Source of the DNA: Aquanectria penicillioides
Taxonomy: Eukaryota > Ascomycota > Sordariomycetes > Hypocreales > Nectriaceae
Assembly: GCA_003415625.1 (NCBI GenBank)
Contig: PYIU01000003.1
Coordinates: 5,704,001 to 5,768,000, forward strand
Length of the DNA stretch: 64,000 nucleotides
Reading direction: 5' to 3'
The notes beneath the pieces are model-generated. The model had not been told where the DNA came from. It ran no database searches and worked only from the letters and a program-made list of their open reading frames with translations. Below are positions 25,396 through 36,109 of this stretch, piece by piece (the first letter of the stretch is position 1; each line of letters begins with the position of its first letter). The translations under genes and the position numbers were made by a program.

Positions 25396-25615
25396 TGGCA
25401 GGATTGGATTGGATTGGACTGGATTGGGCAGGATAGATCAGGTCAGGATCGGATAGGATAGCATAGGACAGGCTAGGGCAGAGCAGAGGATAGAGCAGGA
25501 CGGGATGGGATAGGCCAGGATGAGCATGGCAACGGGCACAGGAAAGGGAACGGAATGGAAGTGGACATGGGAGATGGGATGGCATGGGATGGGACGCATG
25601 GGACAGGCCAGACTA
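25396..25615. repeat. Degenerate GGATT/GGATA/GGACA satellite-like tract
   Basis: About 220 bases of short GGAT-based and GGACA-based units begin with perfect GGATT copies and drift into GGATA, GGACAG and GGATGG variants. It looks like an old expanded pentamer/hexamer array. Confidence 0.75.
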
Positions 25616-27180
25616 GATTCATCGTCAGCATCGACGACGACCAGGGCCACAAGTAGTCGGCGAGCTCAGCACAGCATGCCTGTACTCCGTACGGAGGTAA
25701 ACATGACATGACATGATAATCCAAAGCGCCTGGGTCATCGTTTACCGAGCTTGTCTAGCTCGCTGGCTGGCACCACTGTATGCTGTCCCAAGGCGGGGAC
25801 AGTATTCGTGCATGCAAGTGCTGTACTACAGAGTAGGCACGCCGTACTACAGGGCAATGGTAGGGTTGAGTCCTTACCTACACTTGACCTCCGTACCATA
25901 GTATGTACTGTGCCATATGATCTTGCACGCATGTAATGCAGCAGCATCCAGCCCAACCGCTGTCAACCCAAGTGGACGGGAAGCGCACAAGCCCCATGGT
26001 CGTCAAAGTCTCTTGCCGCTAACTAGTTTGCTAGCTTGTTAGCGCTGTCTTGCTTTGCCAGTTGGGATTACCCCAGGCCCATGCCCGTCTCCCTGGTGTC
26101 CACCTCTGGCCTGGTGGTGCAGGTGCAGATGCAGACGCAAGTCGCAGACGCAGGCGCAGATGGGATGGGATGGAATGGAATGGATGCATCCTAATTAACT
26201 GCTGTACCATATGCCGGATGTGTATCCTCCAGCTTTGGACAGCGCCGGCAAATTCCGCCCGCTCTAGCTAGGCGATAAATAGTCGTCCAGAGGCCTTGTG
26301 ATGGGGCCAGACGGGTGGCCGGGCTGTTTGGAATTGCGGCGACGGGAGTGGGGGAGGGACGGAGGGAGGCGGTTTATTAGAGCCCTACAGGGGAGACCAA
26401 AACGGAAAGCAAATCGCAGGGTTGGACTGGACATTCGGTCAAGAATTCGACAACAGATGGAACCGTACAGAGGCAGCAGCAGAGGGGAAGTGGTAGATCT
26501 GGATCATTGCTGAAGAACTACGGAGTAAGCTAAGCCCAAGGAGATTGACGTTGCAGCGCATGGATACAAACCACCCCTTGACCTCGAGCCCTGTCAAACG
26601 TCGCGAATTGATGAAAGCCTGCCACCCCCAGCTCAAATCACGATACCCACGACGGCCAGCATGTGACGATCGCTGCAAGAAGGTCGTGTATTTCACCCTC
26701 GGCACTGCAACGCGGCAAAAGAGTGGAATTTTGCCGGATAATGCTTGGAGATGTGGACAACCACCCATACCAAGCGTACCAAGCATACATTTGTACCCAA
26801 GAATACCAAGCACTGTGGCTTGCTGGTGGCCGAACTCTATCCAGATGAAGCTGCCCTTGGCGCAAAACCCTTGCCTGAACATCAATCGCTCCAATCACCG
26901 GCATTTCCACTTTGGTCCCTCTGCCTCACAATATCGACTCAACAGTAAAATGGGCTGCTCCATGGCCAACCTTGCAGACCGCTCCGCCATGATTGCCAGG
27001 AAGAAGTCAGTGCTGTCGTAAACCTAACCTAGTTTCATGTGATTCTGGCATGGTTTGCTCGATTGACGGTTACATAGTGCCGATAAATGGCCGGGTGAAG
27101 GAATGATCAGATACTAGAAAGCGGGGGGACATGTCCTTTACGGAGAGCTGAATATGGAAATATAGTCCAGGTCTAAGTGC

Positions 27181-28160
27181 TCAGGCACAAGTCTCCAGCA
27201 TCTTGTCCAGGACCCCCTTCAGCGTGTCGTTTTCCAATGCGGCGGCCACTCGCTCCTTGTCACCGAGCTGCTTGTTGACTTGGTCATCCTGGTTGTGGCT
27301 GTTTTCTTTGCAAGTGACGTCCACTCGGTAGTTGGGCGGGAGGACCTGCTCCAACCGCACCCGGACACCGAGCCCAATTACAGTTGCCAGCGAGCAGTGT
27401 GTGATGGTTGGGGTAATTTCAACTGCAACTTGAACAATCGTGTTCGGACTGGGAACCCCTAAAGCAGGAGATGGGGTGATATGAATATCAGAGAGGTTAA
27501 TGACCGATAGTTGACCGAGTGACACTGGGTGTTCAGGATCCGATATGGTTGAGATCAGATCTGCGACATATAGTTTAGCGCTGGAAGTGTAACCTTGATA
27601 GGAAGATGAAATGGCCGTCGCCCATGTATTTAGAATTACACGAAGTGGCTTAGTCCACTGGAACGCGGGGAAGGGAAGGGAAAGGAAGGAAAAAACAAAC
27701 AAAAGCCCACACTCTCCCGAGAATACAGAGAACCCATGAACGTGAACTAGGGGTTCCCCAGGAACACGAGAACGCGGGTTTGAAATCATGCAGCTTCCCA
27801 AGAGGGGAAATATATGAAGCGAGGATCATAGGCAGCGGCATGTGTCTCATGTCGAAACACCTCTAGTCTCAGTTGAGATCTAGGAAAACCGGCAATTATA
27901 GACAAAAGTTGGATCAACTTACCATATATTTCTTGTTCGTCAATGGCCTCAGCAGCAAACTCGTCGCCGCCATCATGGACACTGGGCCACGCAATCTCGC
28001 CTAGAGTACCGCAAAATGGCTGGGATAAGTACGACGGCTTGGCAAAAACAATGTCGTTATACTTGGACTCAGGCCCCTTTCGAGGAACAGTCTTCTTCTG
28101 GCGCGTCGGTAGCTGGGACGCGCTCAGGATAGTAGGGTTGGCATTATCCAAGGTGGCCAT
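27181..28160 (-). CDS. CIA2: CIA2/MIP18-family cytosolic iron-sulfur cluster assembly factor
   Basis: Minus-strand exons are 28160-27923 and 27560-27181, with a 362-nt GTAAGT..CAG intron, giving 205 residues. CIA2 (MIP18/FAM96) works with CIA1 and MET18 in the CIA targeting complex, which hands Fe-S clusters to cytosolic and nuclear apoproteins such as DNA polymerases and helicases. The MIP18/DUF59 fold spans the junction: EIYDLISTISDPEHPVSL, then NLSDIHITPSP, then VAVEITPTITHCSLATVIGL, whose HCSLA block holds the conserved reactive cysteine, then LPPNYRVDV. The first ATG of the frame is 28160, giving MATLDNANPTIL. The longer reading to 28178 would need a GTG start. The intron is long but carries no further exon, because the domain is continuous across it. 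Confidence 0.92.
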
Positions 28161-31100
28161 GGCGAGCAGATGCGTCACCGATTATCGGCGATGAGATCTC
28201 GACAGGACAGAGGGCGAGCGACGCAGGGGAGAGACGATGCGGACCGGGTCAACCCAAACGAAGCTGAAGGCTGAGTGGAGATGATGAATGCACCACGGGA
28301 TGCTAGCGACAAAGCTGTGATGGCCTGTGTCAGTGCTCAGGTCGTGTCGCACAAGGATGTTTGGTGGTAGGATGTGGGAAGTCGAAGCGGAGGGGAAGAT
28401 TTGATCTCATAACGCCACATTTGATAAGCGCGGTGAGTTCATCCTGGGGGTGAGGCGCAGCATAAGCGAAGCTAACCCTCGCGCCGTTCTTCAGGAGCCA
28501 AATTGGCCAGACAGTCCTCATTTGGTCACTGCGCCTAAGACCCCGAAGCTCCGCAAGATAAATTGTGACCTGGAGCCGATTGTCTAACCCCCTGAAGATT
28601 GACGCAGATGATAGCAATCCACTGCGGCGGGCAATTTGCCATGCAAACTCTATTGACACTTGAACTGGGGAATGTCGTGTTGTGTGCATCGTCGGTACCC
28701 ACCCGAGGCGCACCGCCACAGGGGGCCTTGCCGACTTCACGCCAAGCACTGCAAAAAGGGTCATGCATTGGCTTGGGACGTCGTCATCGCGAGATGTTGG
28801 ACTATGCGTCGCAATCGATAGCGCTTCGACAAAGGTGCACGTCTTCATGCGATGGGAAATCATGTCAAAATCCTCCACATCACTAAGCTACAAACTCTCC
28901 GAGATTGCTAGATTCGCCAGGTCTGACAGGAGTAGACTGTTGATGGCACTCCAATGACCTTCCGCGGCTGCGGCGGGGCGGGGGTGGGCAAGAAGAAGAT
29001 TAATGGATCCTCTACGTCCCGGCCGAGTAGGCTTCTGGAATCTCCGTAGAAGACGGCGAAGTCCATGAACGGCGCGGTGCCATTACCAACACCCCCCCTG
29101 CATCGAAGCTCCCCGGAAGCCGGCCAGAAGCCGAGCGTTGGTCGAGATGTGCCATGGGCCCTGCATGGCTGACAACGGAGCCAGATCGTGGCGGACGCGG
29201 TCGCTCTTGACCTCGGCGGAGACTGCTGGAATGGGACAAACCAACGATCGATTCAACCCCTTGGGCTTCAAACGGAACCAAGCCGAGCATTTGTCTGCCG
29301 TAGCACGTCTCAAGTGCCGACGTGACTGTCTAGGGCGCCCTACCGGGCGATCCGCGGCCTAATGCATGATTCCCTGACACTCGATGTTCGGGATGATATT
29401 TGTGGTGAGCTGAGTGTCGGAGGGTATCGGGTCTTGATTTTTTATTTATTTTTTAAGCATTACTAAGAAAACCATCCACGATTGCCATCGATGTGTAATC
29501 TGCGCTGAGCAGAGCATGCCGGCTGACGGCTCCAGCGGGAACATGGATGTTGCGGTTTCTGGGATCGCCAGATGGGGTGAAATTGCTCCTGTAGCTCGAC
29601 GTAAAGGGTCCATGCATGGGTATACTATGATGGTCTTACCATAGCTTGATGGCTCATGCTCTGTGGTCATCATCAAGCACATCGTTGGTTAAGTCCATGC
29701 GCATGTGGCAAGGGATGTGATAGTAGCCTGTCGCTTGATTATCCAGGGCCGTGGGCGCCGGCTCCAGCTTTCGGTGGGATCAATAGCTTTTTTTTGTCCC
29801 GAAGTCCGTTCATCCTCATGTCCCGATGCAGGCCCCTAGACCAAGTATGGAGGGTTCTGGGGACGCCAACATGAAGCCAGCCTCACCGACTTGATCATTT
29901 GGTGGGAGAAGCGTCAACTCTTGTGACTTGTCCAAGCGAGGGATGAAGGGAATTGGGCATGTTGGCCCCGGTCGAGAGACTGAAACCACCATTGCGTTTG
30001 ATTGAGCCCTCAAGGCTCAAGGCCGGAAAGTGGGCTGCAGGCGCGTGGAGAACAACCCGTCCCCCCTCTCCCACCTCAACATCTCATGTGCCTCGGCAAC
30101 TTCCACGCCCCCTGGTCGTCCACACTGATTGTCGCCGACAAACAAAGGCATGTGACATCGACCACGGCCCTGGGCAGCCGTACCATACCACTTGCTAGGG
30201 AAAAGTACGATCCCCTGCCCCATTTCGGGTTATTAGGGAGGATGAAACAAGGTTTATCGAAATGGCTGCGATGCATTTCTTTATTTTCGAGCAATTGTCA
30301 ACGAGGCTAATGGAATGGGGACGACGGCCATGCGCCGGCGGCTTTGTGCTTGTCTGTTTAGTACAGTGTCAAACGGCGCCACTGACCAAGCTTGCGTCCT
30401 GCCTGGCCGCGAAAGTTCTAGCTTGAGGGGAGTCGACAGGGCAGGCTACCAGGGGTTCAAGCCTGGTCGTCGGCTCGGATCCTGACGTCGATACGACCAC
30501 GAGTACCGTGGTATGCTGGAAACATCGAGATCCCTGCAAATAGGCATGGCCAATTAGTCTGCACCTTGAGCAGGAAGCAGGCTCTGGACCGAGTAGCCAC
30601 GGGAGAAATCCATCATGATTCGATGCTGCTGGGCCTAGATTGGCGGCGACTTGTTGCTTGAAGGAGTTGTGTGTGTACTTGATCGAACATGATGGGTTTC
30701 TCATCTGCAACCAAGGGCACAGATCTCCGTGTCGACGGCTCAATTTCCTCCCTCAATTACCGAGAGGCGACGAGGGGCAAGTAGCAGGTTTCGCAGTTTG
30801 CTACCCTTGGGAATAGCTGGCGGCTGATTGACTCCGTTTAGGTAGGACCAGCACCCGGCTCCGGGCCTTTACTCGGACGGGCCTGGTATCGCAAATGGTT
30901 CCTGCATTTCCACGCCAAATTTTGTTTGAAGTCCCGCGTCTTACATAGACTGTCAGCTGGTGCTGTCCAAAAGGCCCAGACCCCAGGCATTCAGTCGTCG
31001 TCAGCGTTGACAGAGCATTTGCCGAGGCTGGCATTAGGCTTTTGAGGACCGAGTCTGATTGGGGACTCGCGCGAAGACTTGGGCACCTAATTTTCCATGT

Positions 31101-32654
31101 GCAATCAAATCGCGCCCACAATCTTTATGCGGCTGGTTTTCTCGTCTGCGGGAGGGTAACATCGAGGCTCCCCTACGTCAACCTTGACGACGAGTAGAAG
31201 CACGGCCCTGCCGAAGGCCAGCCAACTGGGCGACGGTGGAGGCTCAAGACGGTGGAAGAAGGAGAGACTTTCGTGAGGCAGTGGATGGTGATTGACGCGC
31301 GTTGGGCTGAGCTACTGCAGGTCAAGATGAGAACCGTTAGCACGTCTTGGGTCTTGGGAGCGAAAGTGGGCCACAAGCTGCCAGTGGCTCGACGACGACA
31401 ATCAACTGACCGCTGTGGCGCATTTTGGGGCCATGGTGTCGGTAACCGTACTGGGACGACCCAGCTTTCGCAACCATACCCGCCAAGCCCTCTATCCACG
31501 TACAGAAAGACAGGCGGGGGGGATGAAGCCTAAAGGCACACTCGGATGGCATGTGCACACAGTACGTACCGAAAACAGGGAGCTGCAAGACGATGAACAA
31601 ACCAGGGGAGCGCTACAAGGCCCTGAATTTGCCAGCGAATGACCGTGGACCAAGCAGCCAAGGAAGTCCAGAATTACTGGATTCGAACCGGGAAACGAAC
31701 CCGATAGCGATGGGTACGGAGTACATGGGGACGCGCAAGGATGGGACCACCTGGAACGGATCTATGAGGAAGACGTCTGTGTGCGTATCGTATCTTTACT
31801 TCTAGAACTGTGCCTGCGCCTGTGCGTGAGTGTGTGAGTCTCATGACTCCTGGAGTGTCGGAATGGCGGCGATATGAAGGTAGGTTTTCGGTTTATCATC
31901 AGGTGATCCCTTGGCGGCAGTGTCAATGCGTTCCCAGGATTGACCTCTGATGCTGTCGTGTCTATGCGTATCTCGGTCCTAGGCAAGCAGGTAGTAGGGG
32001 TCAGAAGTGAGGATTTATCATCAATGGGAGGAATATGTATGTGTCTGGGCGGCAGCCACTCTCCTGCCTTCGTATAGAGGCAGGAGTGCGGATAATTAAC
32101 CGTACTTTCCCTGTCAGTGAGGACCTGCCAACTCCAGGACAAACATGGGACGGTAGGGGCGGTGGGGCTGCTTCCGCAGTCGCACGAACCCACTATTAAC
32201 ACCCCGACGTATAACCTACGTCAATTTACACAGTACAAATTGGCGCTCCATCTCTCGCTGCTATCTCCACTAAGGAACCACGAGTTTATATCGATGGCTG
32301 GATGGAGAATTCCGGCTGGGCTTTTGTTCTAGCCTAGGGCCGCTACCCGGCCATCTGATAATATAGTCACCCCAGATATTAATACTCGCCGTAGCCTATT
32401 AATTGGACTACGACCCTGGGTTGGTGGATTTGGTGGCGGCGGTGGTGGTTTTGGTTCTCATTCGCAGTTCCAATCAATTTTTTTTGTTGCTCTTCAAGAC
32501 ATATGTCAGTGGGTGGAACGCCACCGCCTTGATCCAACCTATCCTCCGCTCCAAACATGCCGAATGAAGAGCAGGCAAGCAGTACATAGCGCAACGGACC
32601 ATGCTAAAGAGGCGCAGTGAGAGGAGCGGAAGCTCCCCGGGACCTACGGCGAGC

Positions 32655-32692
32655 CGCCCTTGTCTGCCCTTGTCTGCCCTTGCCTGCCCTGG
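32655..32692. repeat. (CCTTGTCTGC)n decamer repeat
   Basis: Three and a half tandem 10-bp units, the last with one base change (TGCCTGC). Confidence 0.85.
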
Positions 32693-32919
32693 AAGTGTGC
32701 GGCGTTGAATCTTGCAAATGCCCATCTCCTGTGTAGGTACCACCACATCTTGTAACACAGCACCTCCTGATCGGGCCTCGAGGCCAAGTGGATCTCAGCA
32801 CAGGCTGCTTCGTAGTCCAGCCCTCGTGCTTAGTACGGGCTTGGTACATAGGCTGAAGCAAGCTGGTCTTTTCATCACATTGGTGTAACCGTTTGTTGGG
32901 CCAAAGCCGGGTCAGGTTT

Positions 32920-32939
32920 GGGGGGGGGGGGGGGGGGGG
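32920..32939. repeat. Poly-G run (20 G)
   Basis: Twenty consecutive G residues after GTCAGGTTT, the longest G run in the window. Confidence 0.9.
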
Positions 32940-33546
32940 CGGTAAGGCAACCAGCCGTCAGCACTGTGCCCGACATGGAACAATGTCTCGTAGGTTTCCG
33001 CCCTGATCCCGACATCGAGTCCAAAACCTAGGTACGTAATAACCCCCGCGAGGAACCTAAGACCCTAACCCACGGTCTTGGACCCATTACGAAAGATTGA
33101 CAGAAGGTCGGGTCTCCCCCGCTCAATGCCAGACGATGGGCTGTCTAGCCTGGTGCCGGGGAGCCTCATCCTAATGTACAGGAGCCCACTCCCCAGGAAT
33201 GTACATTAGATGCACAGGTGCAGACGGGAACACTGGGCTGGGAAAGTGAGATAGCGCACCTCCTGGCCCTATGCCATCCAACCAACCCTAAGTGCGAATT
33301 CATAACACATCCCCCCCTTCTCATAGCGTTGTGCGACAGCGGAAAAGGAGGGAGGTCTGCACGAACAGACCAACCAGCGGCGCATCTCCCTTGCTTTCGC
33401 CGAGACCTGCAACACAATGAGGGTGAGGCAGGTGTCGTACAAGCGGTAGGTACGGAGGTGGAGAGGGTGTTCCAAGGACGGAGGTGCAGCCTGCAAGCGG
33501 TGGAGCAACACACCCGCGTCGGAGGCCCTGCAGCGCCTTGAGGCAA

Positions 33547-33571
33547 GATGATGGATGGATGGATGGATGGC
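33547..33571. repeat. (GGAT)n tetranucleotide repeat
   Basis: Six or so tandem ATGG/GGAT units. Confidence 0.9.
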
Positions 33572-34037
33572 TGGTGGGTGGAAGACGAACAAGTTAAATG
33601 CTACGTATGGCTTAGGTACCTTCCTTCTTTTCTCCCGGCGAGCCAACATAATTCTAGCAATTTTTACGAGGCGCTGGTTTTGATGGGATAGATGCAGGCA
33701 GCCCACGAGGACTTTTTTCATGCCCTCACCCGATGTTTGGGGGGGATACCTACATACCGACCTATCTACCTGCCTGTAAATGCAAAGGCAAAGGCAAAGT
33801 ATCTACCTACCTACTTTGGTAGCATGGAGGTGAGGCTAGGTCCTCTATCTCGAGGTGGTTGGGTTCCGTGTACCTGGTACGCAATTGCATGACCCTCTTT
33901 CGTTCAGTGTTCCGGGTCCATCGCACATCGCCCTCCGCCGTACAGTGTGTGTTTCGATATGTAGTTAGAGGCACTGTCACGGAAGAATCAAGGGCGAAAG
34001 ACAGTGGAAGAGTGACGAGAAGACGAATAGGAAGAGG

Positions 34038-34066
34038 AAGAAGAAGAAGAAGAAGAAGAAGAAGAA
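34038..34066. repeat. (GAA)n trinucleotide repeat
   Basis: A GAA array passing into an A-rich stretch, located about 2 kb upstream of the transcription-factor start codon. Confidence 0.9.
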
Positions 34067-34299
34067 AAAAAGAGGAGCAAAACACAGGCGAACTGAAAAA
34101 GCCCCAAGAACTCCTTTTTTCCTGTTCAGAGCTAGAATTGGGCTCTGAATCTTGATGCCGACGTTCAATCAATCCCACGAGACGAGCAAAGATGGAATTA
34201 ACACTATCCTCACCAATATCCACGTCTCTTACCCAAACATGACCACCTCCAAAGTCCCAAGTCCAGGTCCCATGCGCAACATTGAGATACGGATGGTCT

Positions 34300-36109
34300 T
34301 AGGAAAGTTCCCACGTTCGCGCCCAGTTGATATCCACTTTCTCCCCATCCCAATATCCACACGGAATCCACGCCCCCTCCGTCACTAAAAAAGAACCCTT
34401 ACTGTCACTGATTCAGACTCGAGGGATAAATCGTCATCACCTCACCACACACACACCCCCGACATGCCCGTTTCATCCAAAGTCCACACCTTTCCGTCAC
34501 GCACTCGTGGCCGACAAGACACCGACCCTACCGCCGTCGAGGCGCTGCACTATGCCGTGGGCTAGTACATCTACTTTGCCGACAATCTCAAAGGCCACGG
34601 CGTACTGTTTGGCGTCTACTTACAGCACCAGCTTGTTGACCATCTTCCCATTGCGGTACAGCGCTCTATGATGCTGCGCGTATCCTTAAAGTATCTTTTC
34701 CTTCCCGGCCCCGTGTTCGTCCTCCACGGTTCGGCTTAGAACCTTGGCCTTTTCCTATTTTCTCTGCCTGCATCTTTGCTCTACTGTATCACAAAGTCTC
34801 GTCCCGCTTTCCCCATCCCCATCTCGTGCTGTATTTTACGGCGTGCCTCCCATCCACGCTCGTCACTCCACCTCGCACCCAAAGCCGCCGACACTCGTCC
34901 ACTACGGTGATAGTCATCTCACAACCACTACGCAACTCGCAACTCTCACCTCGCACCTTGCACCTCGCCCCTCTCCGCAGTCCCGCGATCCCGCAAAACA
35001 AAACCCACCTCAGTCCTCTTCACCCGCATCCGCGCCCGCCGTCGCTTTCGCCGCCGCCCACTTTTGCAACGTCCAGCGCTGCGACGCGCCCATTGATAAT
35101 TGAAAGTAGTGGAGCGCAACACCCACCCACTCACTCACTCACTACCTCAACCCACTGGACACCCACCGGGCCGCCCCATCTTCCACGTTCTGCACCTTCT
35201 GGTGTCCACTCCCGCGCCGCCGTTTTCCCTCACTTGCATCGCGCTCCCCTGCTGGTGCCCCTTGCCAGTCGGCCCTGTCTTCGGCCCTGTCGTGATCCCC
35301 AAGAATCCCAAGCCCAAAACCCTCCGCCGCCAAAAAGGGCCAGGACCAGGCCCGGGTTCAAGGTCAAGGCTCCAGGCTCAAGCCCCAAGCCCAAGGTCAA
35401 GGCAAGGCTCCGCTCTAGGCCGCACACGCCAAGGTCCAGGGCCTCCAAACTCAACCCCACCCCACTGCGCGACCCATGCTTCCACGCCGCCCACACACCC
35501 ACGTCCCAAAAGCCCCAAGCCCCAAGTTCAAGGGATATCTGTCGTCGCCTTCTCATCTGTCTTGTCTTGTCTCTGAAGAAGACGTACCAGAGCAGGCTAC
35601 CAAGGCCCTGCAGCTTCAGCTTTAATACCATTGCCACAGCACCCAATCTCCAGCCGCCATCGCTCCGCTCTGCTCTGCTACGCATCAGCTCCATCCTCGC
35701 CCACAGCGAACCATAGCCCAGCGCTCCCCGGCCTGCCCGCCCATCATAATAAGTCTGGACCGCCTCCTGCGCGCACCGCTTCCGTACCCGCCTAGCTCAT
35801 CCCGTCCTCCGTCCTCCGCCTGCCGTGTGTTGCCAATCCCCCCCGTCATCACTCGCCACGCTTCGCCACGCCGACTGAGAAACGGTTTTCACACGAAGTC
35901 GCCTCGCACTGCCTCTCGTCTCGCTCACATTGCTTTTCGCATATTGGCCGCGATACCGGACTATCAAAGACCCCCTCTCGGCCCTTTTAAGCTTGAGCTG
36001 AGCCCATCTGCCGGTCTCGTTGCGTCGCGCGCCGACTTCATGTTGGCTGCCAGCGCCCCCGACGCCTGACGTTCTTGGAGGCTGTGACCTCACCACCGCG
36101 TCGCTCACC
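34300..36109 (+). promoter_or_regulatory. Pyrimidine-rich upstream region and probable leader of the Zn2Cys6 factor gene
   Basis: About 1.8 kb of markedly C/T-rich + strand sequence precedes the start at 36110. Long open frames here (such as 34826-35716) translate to low-complexity Pro/Ser/His/Arg sequence and look like products of base composition. Long CT-rich promoters and leaders are common in front of fungal regulatory genes. A short upstream ORF (36040-36069) sits just before the start. Confidence 0.5.
36040..36069 (+). promoter_or_regulatory. Nine-codon upstream ORF before the Zn2Cys6 factor
   Basis: ATG at 36040 opens a nine-codon frame ending at TGA 36067-36069, 40 bases before the main ATG at 36110. 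It would be translated first by scanning ribosomes if the transcript starts upstream, and could limit expression of the factor. Confidence 0.45.

Larger units (their letters stand above)
22483..27180. other. 4.7-kb gene-free region dense in purine-rich simple repeats
   Basis: No frame here has family motifs, and the longer ones are low-complexity translations of repeats. The region carries at least a dozen different short tandem repeats and homopolymers whose + strand is mostly G/A-rich. Between about 26270 and 27180 the sequence is more ordinary but still shows no supported gene. Confidence 0.6.
28161..34300. other. 6-kb region without supported genes
   Basis: I find no frame with recognisable motifs or plausible multi-exon structure. 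The longest, about 182 codons on the minus strand at 28330-28878, begins only at GTG and shows no family signal. The region contains a few simple repeats and a G20 run. It separates divergent CIA2 and the transcription-factor gene, so both promoters lie in its flanks. A fast-evolving gene or a non-coding RNA could be hidden here. Confidence 0.5.

Noticed and set aside
28330..28878. A 182-codon minus-strand open frame in the gene-poor region
   Set aside because: It begins at GTG, has no family motif, has no plausible flanking exons and is overlapped by open frames on the other strand.
30448..30466. B-box-like GGTTCAAGCCT inside a small palindrome
   Set aside because: It has one mismatch to the consensus and lacks an upstream A box or cloverleaf.
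31677..31695. Possible minus-strand tRNA: GGTTCGAATCC B-box match
   Set aside because: The flanking bases do not form a T-arm stem, there is no A box at the right distance, and no acceptor stem pairs.
34826..35716. A 296-codon + strand frame rich in Pro, Ser, His and Arg
   Set aside because: It starts at a non-ATG codon, neighbouring frames are also open, and the translation is low-complexity. It is explained by the C-rich composition of the leader of the transcription-factor gene.
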